From Paenibacillus lignilyticus (GTDB lineage: Bacteria; Bacillota; Bacilli; Paenibacillales; Paenibacillaceae): a stretch of DNA of 64,000 bases. The stretch lies in contig NZ_JAGKSP010000001.1 in NCBI RefSeq assembly GCF_017942085.1, forward strand, positions 620,001 through 684,000, written 5' to 3'. Shown piece after piece: positions 59,814 to 64,000 of this stretch. The number at the start of each line of letters is the position of its first letter. Within the stretch, counting starts at the first letter, position 1. A program made the translations under genes and the position numbers. A model generated the notes under the pieces. It was not told where the DNA came from and searched no databases. It worked only from the letters and a program-made list of their open reading frames with translations.

Positions 59814-62339
59814 TTACTGATTATAAACCTCAAACTCATAAATAATAGGCGCATAGCTGGTTCCCGACGTGTAATAGATGCGGGCTTTACTGCCCGTTAC
59901 CGCACTGAACGTAATGACCTTCGGCACACCGCTTGCTCCGATGGATGTTCCCGTGTAAGCCGTCACCCACGAGGAGCCGTTCCAATACTCGATGCGGTAT
60001 CCCGTCGTTCGGCTGTCATACTCGGTGAGCACTACCTTGTTGAAGGTGGTGTTCGCGCCGAAGTTGACCTCCAGCCACTGACCGCTCCAGCAGCCGCTGC
60101 ATGCTTGCCAGTTGGTCGCGGTCGTGCCGTCGAAGGCTTTAGGCGCCTGTTGGTTGGCATCCCAAGAGGAGGAGCTGGAATATGTCTTGCCAAGTGCCAG
60201 GTTCGGGACATCGTAATAAATTTCAAATTCATAAATAATCGGAGCATTCGCCGTACCTGAAGTGAAATAAATTCTCGCTTTGCTGCCGGTTACTGCACTA
60301 AACGTAATCGTCTTCGGCACGAAGCTTGCGCCGATACTCGTACCGGTATAGGCCGTCTGCCACGCGGAGCCGTTCCAATATTCGATCCGGTACCCGGTTG
60401 TCCGGCTGTCATACTCGGTGAGCACCACTTTGTTGAATGTGGTGTTGGCACCGAAATTCACTTCCAGCCACTGACCGTTCCAGCAGGTATTGCAGGCCTG
60501 CCAGTTCGTCGCCGTTGTGCCATCGAATGCTTTAGGCGCTTGCTGATTCGCATCCCACGAGGAGGAGCTGGAGTAAGTTTTGCCGAGGGCCATATTCGTT
60601 AAGTTAGGCGCTGGCGTCGAAGTCTTCTGAACAAGCAGCACCCAGTCGTTCGAATCCGGCTTGGCCGGTATGTTCCACTGTCCGGATGAAGCTTGCGCAC
60701 TGCTGCTAATCGCGGTGTAGCCGCCGGTTCTCGGATTGAACCAACGGGCATTGTACAAGAACGCATTATCCATCTGCTTTAATGTACCGGTGCTGGTTGT
60801 ACCGTTAAAGAAGAATACCGAATACACCGAATTTCCGTCGGAGGAAAGCAGCGACCTCGAAGTATCGCTGAATGCGCCCCAGCTCGCATCATCGAATCGA
60901 GGAACGAGCTTCCACCACTCCAGCGACGTATAGTAGTTTTTGAAATAAGTCAATTGGTCGCCCGTGACATAGTTCGCCCCATCATACCACCAGGTATATC
61001 GCGCCGGAAGCTCGTAGCCGGTGCCGAAATCTTCTGCTGCGCCCGACACGGAATACACATCGTTCCACGTGCCCGAAGCTCCATACCCGTACCCGTATAT
61101 CCCGTACTGGAATGACTTATACGCGGCACCCAAAGCACCGCGAGAATCCGTCCAGAAGCCATCGTATGCGCTTTCATACATGACCGAAGGTTTGGCCGTC
61201 GCAAAGTTCCAGAAGTCCTTCGCCGTACTCATGCCGGTCATATCCCCTTGCCACTGAACCGCCCAGCCATCATGATAAGCCTTGCTCGCCCAAGTGGAAT
61301 TCGATGCGACCGATGTGCCGGTATTCTCCATATGCGGCATGAGCGGCTGGTTATACGCATCATTGTCGGAAATGCTCTGACCGACGGCATACCATTTGCT
61401 CATCGTCGTGGTGTTGTAGTTGTTGTACATGTTGCGGTCGATCTCCTGCGCGATCGTCCAGATCACCGGATAGGAGCCGTATCTAGCAACCCAATATTTC
61501 GCAACTCGCGCCATATAGGCATCCGTATACACGCCGCTATAACTAGCCGGATCAAGTGCCCAAGTTACTTGCGCATTGGCATGGACAAGCCCTTGATCGG
61601 CAATATACTTGAATTTCCGATCCAAGTTATCAAAGCCGGGCAAGTCAGTGCTCGAGAAGCCGTCACTAAGGTTCGCTACCGCTTCTTCATCCGCTCCGGT
61701 ATGCGTGCCCCCGCCATGCGGCTGCCAGATCGGCTCGGATTGATAGACCGTGAAGCCTTGGCCTACGCGTTTATCCACCACATATTTGAATTGTGAGGCC
61801 ACTCCTGCCTTATTCGAGGTCGAGAACCGTTCATGCGGCAAAATCCAATGCGTATCGCCTAAGTAAAAGAACGGTGTGCCGTCATTGTACGTGAGATAAC
61901 GGCCATTGCTGCTTACCTTCAGGAAACCCTTCTGATAGATCGCCTGGCTTCCGGTATAGGCATCGGCTTGAATCGTTTTCGTGACATTGTGCAATCCGGT
62001 ATCCGTCGTATCGTTTGCGGCTGTCGTCATCGTCCAAGCACCGGTCACCGTCGGGGCAAATCGAACCTTCCAAACGGCTCCGCCGTTCCAGAAAGCCGGA
62101 CGGGTAATCGTAACTCCGCCTGGCCCGCTGAAAGTCGCGGTCACATCCACATCTTGAAACGGGTTTGTGTACGTCTTGGAGCTGGTTAATGAAATCTCGA
62201 CAGTCTGCCATTTCTGCACGGTGTAATCTGCTGCGGATGCTTGCTGCGGAATGACAAGTGCCCCCATCATGATGGCAAAGGCCAGCAGTAACGAGCTGAA
62301 CCGCCGCTTTCTCAAACCTACGCGCAAACCGGTTAACAT
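59814..62339 (-). CDS. Secreted glycoside hydrolase (DUF5060/DUF4038, GH140-like) with two discoidin domains
   Basis: An 841-residue exported enzyme. ATG 62339 follows AGAGGAAG; a signal peptide ends near QQASAAD. Modules: N-terminal DUF5060-like beta sandwich, a catalytic TIM barrel of the DUF4038 type (GTPFFYLGDTHW, VIWTIAQEIDRN with an acid residue, PSVMYESAYDGFW), a C-terminal beta domain, then two F5/8 type C domains beginning NMALGKTYSSSSSWDANQQ and NLALGKTYSSSSSWDANQQ, trimmed. GH140 members are apiosidases (family knowledge); plant-polysaccharide use is inferred. Confidence 0.78.
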   Translation of the reverse strand: MLTGLRVGLRKRRFSSLLLAFAIMMGALVIPQQASAADYTVQKWQTVEISLTSSKTYTNPFQDVDVTATFSGPGGVTITRPAFWNGGAVWKVRFAPTVTGAWTMTTAANDTTDTGLHNVTKTIQADAYTGSQAIYQKGFLKVSSNGRYLTYNDGTPFFYLGDTHWILPHERFSTSNKAGVASQFKYVVDKRVGQGFTVYQSEPIWQPHGGGTHTGADEEAVANLSDGFSSTDLPGFDNLDRKFKYIADQGLVHANAQVTWALDPASYSGVYTDAYMARVAKYWVARYGSYPVIWTIAQEIDRNMYNNYNTTTMSKWYAVGQSISDNDAYNQPLMPHMENTGTSVASNSTWASKAYHDGWAVQWQGDMTGMSTAKDFWNFATAKPSVMYESAYDGFWTDSRGALGAAYKSFQYGIYGYGYGASGTWNDVYSVSGAAEDFGTGYELPARYTWWYDGANYVTGDQLTYFKNYYTSLEWWKLVPRFDDASWGAFSDTSRSLLSSDGNSVYSVFFFNGTTSTGTLKQMDNAFLYNARWFNPRTGGYTAISSSAQASSGQWNIPAKPDSNDWVLLVQKTSTPAPNLTNMALGKTYSSSSSWDANQQAPKAFDGTTATNWQACNTCWNGQWLEVNFGANTTFNKVVLTEYDSRTTGYRIEYWNGSAWQTAYTGTSIGASFVPKTITFSAVTGSKARIYFTSGTANAPIIYEFEIYYDVPNLALGKTYSSSSSWDANQQAPKAFDGTTATNWQACSGCWSGQWLEVNFGANTTFNKVVLTEYDSRTTGYRIEYWNGSSWVTAYTGTSIGASGVPKVITFSAVTGSKARIYYTSGTSYAPIIYEFEVYNQ
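59817..60597 (-). repeat. Direct repeat encoding the two discoidin domains
   Basis: Two copies of about 400 bp (about 59817-60200 and 60230-60597) are nearly identical in DNA and protein, a recent internal duplication within the GH140-like gene. Confidence 0.8.
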
Positions 62340-62549
62340 ATCATACACTTCCTCTCGGATCATATGGTAATGCTTCGGTTTCCAGCCGCTCACTTGCGGT
62401 CGCCGCTTCCCTCCTTTCCTGCATGCCGACCAGCCTGCTTTCTTATCTCCATAGCAGGCACTCCCCTCCTATTCTCAGTATAGAAAATCGTCGGCCGCCG
62501 GAACATTGCTGCATTTTTCTATTTGTTTGCTTGATTCTGTTTCTTCTCC

Positions 62550-63665
62550 TTACGCCGACTTCCCGGTATTATTAATCACCACCGTGAAGCTGCATGTTGC
62601 CTTTATTGAGGGATAAACCTCAGGCCAGTTCAATTTCTCCCAAGCGGCATAGCTCATATGATTACGAACCGGAATGCCCATTCCAATGCTGTCGACACGG
62701 TTTTTCTGCATAAAGGCAATCAGCTTCTGGCCCCGCTCAGTCAGTTTCTTCGCAACCTGCTGCTCGATTCGTTTCTGGTCCCCGGGCTCAGTGAGGGAGA
62801 GCTTGCCGGTGTATTCAAGAACCGATCCCTTGATCTTGATGTGAATGTGAACCGAAGGCACTCCGGATGAATCGCGGCCGACCTTCACCCGCCAGCGGCT
62901 TATGAGAGAGCTGAACAAGATAATATCTCCCATACTCTGATGGCCATTCAATTGGACTGCGACCTCGCCCTGCTTGAAGGAACCTCTAAGAAAAGCAAAA
63001 ATGATCCCTTCTTTGGCAGGAATCATCGTGATGTAGCGGTCATCCCGAAACAAGCCCACACCATCGATATTAATATGCTCACCGGAATCTCTGAGAACAG
63101 GCATAACAGGATCAATTCCATCATCATACAGATCTCGTGTGAACGAGTAGAGCGACGTTAAGGGGATCGTCCTGCCCATTGCTTCCTTATCCAGAATCCC
63201 ATCGATGTATTTACCGGTAATGGGATGCTGCTTGTAGTCCTTCTGCAGCATTTGTTTGGCATTCCCGTTCACGACGGATAGTTTGAGCCGCGGAGAAATA
63301 GAAGGATCACGCAGTAAGGTGTCCAAATGCTTGATCATTCCGCTTCTCGCAATTGACATGCTGAATAACGCATTGCGGAGTTGACCACTGACCAGCAGCA
63401 GATTGGTCTGTTTCGCGAGCTTGGTTCTGGCCTCTTTCCCACTCGCTGCGACCGCGCTCAGCACCTCGCGCTGCGTGCGTGCTTGCGGATCCGCCTTCGG
63501 CATGGAAACGGCAATCTCAAGCCTATTGTCATCCACCAAATCATAGCTGCTCGTTTGGGAGAAACCGAGCTTCTCGAGAATCCGCTGATCGCCGCAGCCC
63601 GTTAAGGTCATTGCAACAGTCAGTGTAACCAGCAGCAGCATTATTTTTCTCATGTTCAGCTTCAT
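62550..63665 (-). CDS. gerAC: Spore germination lipoprotein, Ger(x)C family
   Basis: A 371-residue germinant-receptor C subunit. The ATG at 63665 overlaps the previous stop as ATGA. The lipobox is LTLTGC (cysteine about residue 24). Family segments follow: EIAVSMPKADPQ, LLLVSGQLRNAL, HLDTLLRDPSISPRL and the terminal FTVVINNTGK. It is anchored on the spore inner membrane. The paralog type (Ger or Ynd) cannot be told, so the symbol is generic. Confidence 0.9.
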   Translation of the reverse strand: MKLNMRKIMLLLVTLTVAMTLTGCGDQRILEKLGFSQTSSYDLVDDNRLEIAVSMPKADPQARTQREVLSAVAASGKEARTKLAKQTNLLLVSGQLRNALFSMSIARSGMIKHLDTLLRDPSISPRLKLSVVNGNAKQMLQKDYKQHPITGKYIDGILDKEAMGRTIPLTSLYSFTRDLYDDGIDPVMPVLRDSGEHINIDGVGLFRDDRYITMIPAKEGIIFAFLRGSFKQGEVAVQLNGHQSMGDIILFSSLISRWRVKVGRDSSGVPSVHIHIKIKGSVLEYTGKLSLTEPGDQKRIEQQVAKKLTERGQKLIAFMQKNRVDSIGMGIPVRNHMSYAAWEKLNWPEVYPSIKATCSFTVVINNTGKSA

Positions 63666-64000
63666 GCGGACGCCACTTTCTCCCGCGTGAGTGCCAACAC
63701 TATAATGAGCAGCAGCGGCAAGGTAAACGCAATGATGCACTCCACGGCACTGAACACCTTGAACCATGTCTGCACATCGCTTATCGTGTCAGGGACATAG
63801 GCGACAATATAGCACAGCAGCACAATGATGCCGGCAAGCACATTTTCTTTCATTTTCGGAAATATTCTGCGGCCCGTCTCCTTTGCCGACCATAAATACA
63901 TGACGACTGTAAACACAGTTGTGAATAGGAAGAACCCGCAGAATAAACTCTCCAGCCGCTCGACGAATGGGAATTTTATATACGCCATGAGGTCCAGCAG
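63662..64000 (-). CDS. Spore germination protein, GerAB/permease-like (3' part only)
   Basis: Only the last 112 codons are in the window; the gene continues past the right edge. It shows three to four hydrophobic helices typical of the end of a GerAB-type APC-family subunit (FPFVERLESLFCGFFLF, VLAGIIVLLCYIVAYVPD). Its stop overlaps the gerAC start by four bases, the usual B-then-C order. Confidence 0.85.
   Translation of the reverse strand: MLDLMAYIKFPFVERLESLFCGFFLFTTVFTVVMYLWSAKETGRRIFPKMKENVLAGIIVLLCYIVAYVPDTISDVQTWFKVFSAVECIIAFTLPLLLIIVLALTREKVASA

Overview
The window looks like chromosome from a spore-forming, moderately GC-balanced Bacillota of the Paenibacillus/Cohnella type. Supporting this are an alpha/beta small acid-soluble spore protein, Ger-type germination genes, YesM-type sensor kinases, many carbohydrate ABC importers encoded without their own ATPase, strong AGGAGG-like ribosome sites, and the polA-mutM-ytaF-coaE-transglycosylase-nrdR neighbourhood known from Bacillales. 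No phage, plasmid, CRISPR array or intact insertion sequence was seen.

Layout. 1-5 kb: the 5' part of a YesM-like kinase, divergent from a sugar ABC importer (binding protein plus two permeases). 4.2-7.1 kb: a decaying second locus, with a kinase frameshifted near its end and a permease cut off and joined to the tail of what looks like an FAD-dependent oxidoreductase. 7.7-9 kb: a nuclease-like/winged-helix protein, palindromic and tandem repeats, and tRNA-Ala(GGC). 9.1-18.2 kb: response regulator, kinase, propeller lipoprotein, then a sugar ABC importer, an HlyD-like adaptor and a GH130 enzyme. 18.3-28.7 kb: housekeeping and sporulation genes (GPP34 protein, nrdR, SASP, transglycosylase, coaE, ytaF, mutM, polA), with an ADP-ribosylglycohydrolase and a GyrI-like gene between mutM and polA. 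28.7-30.2 kb: no gene, but a tandem-repeat array and a duplicated nested-palindrome element.

30.2-45.7 kb is the most interesting part. It holds two complete phosphate (Pst) transport operons separated by a LysR regulator. The first is pstS-pstC-pstA-pstB-phoU, and downstream of it is a cyclic-di-GMP operon (degenerate GGDEF-like protein, CBS-GGDEF protein, EAL protein). The second is a propeller protein-pstS-pstC-pstA-chemoreceptor-pstB-phoU, with a soluble CBS-chemoreceptor inserted inside the operon. The CBS sensory modules of the GGDEF protein and the chemoreceptor are alike. By eye, 11-bp-phased TGTNAA repeats resembling PhoP boxes lie at the same distance (9 bp) from a -10-like hexamer upstream of all three operons. 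This suggests that phosphate starvation, cyclic-di-GMP turnover and chemotaxis-type signalling share one regulon here.

45.8-64 kb: an unknown membrane protein, a PadR/MFS efflux pair with a clear palindromic operator, an amidohydrolase and an EEP-family hydrolase, an IclR-SDR-FAH sugar-acid cluster, AraC/PhyH/VOC genes, fabV, a secreted GH140-like enzyme with two near-identical discoidin domains, and the start of a ger operon running off the window. All gene calls come from reading the sequence; no database search was run.
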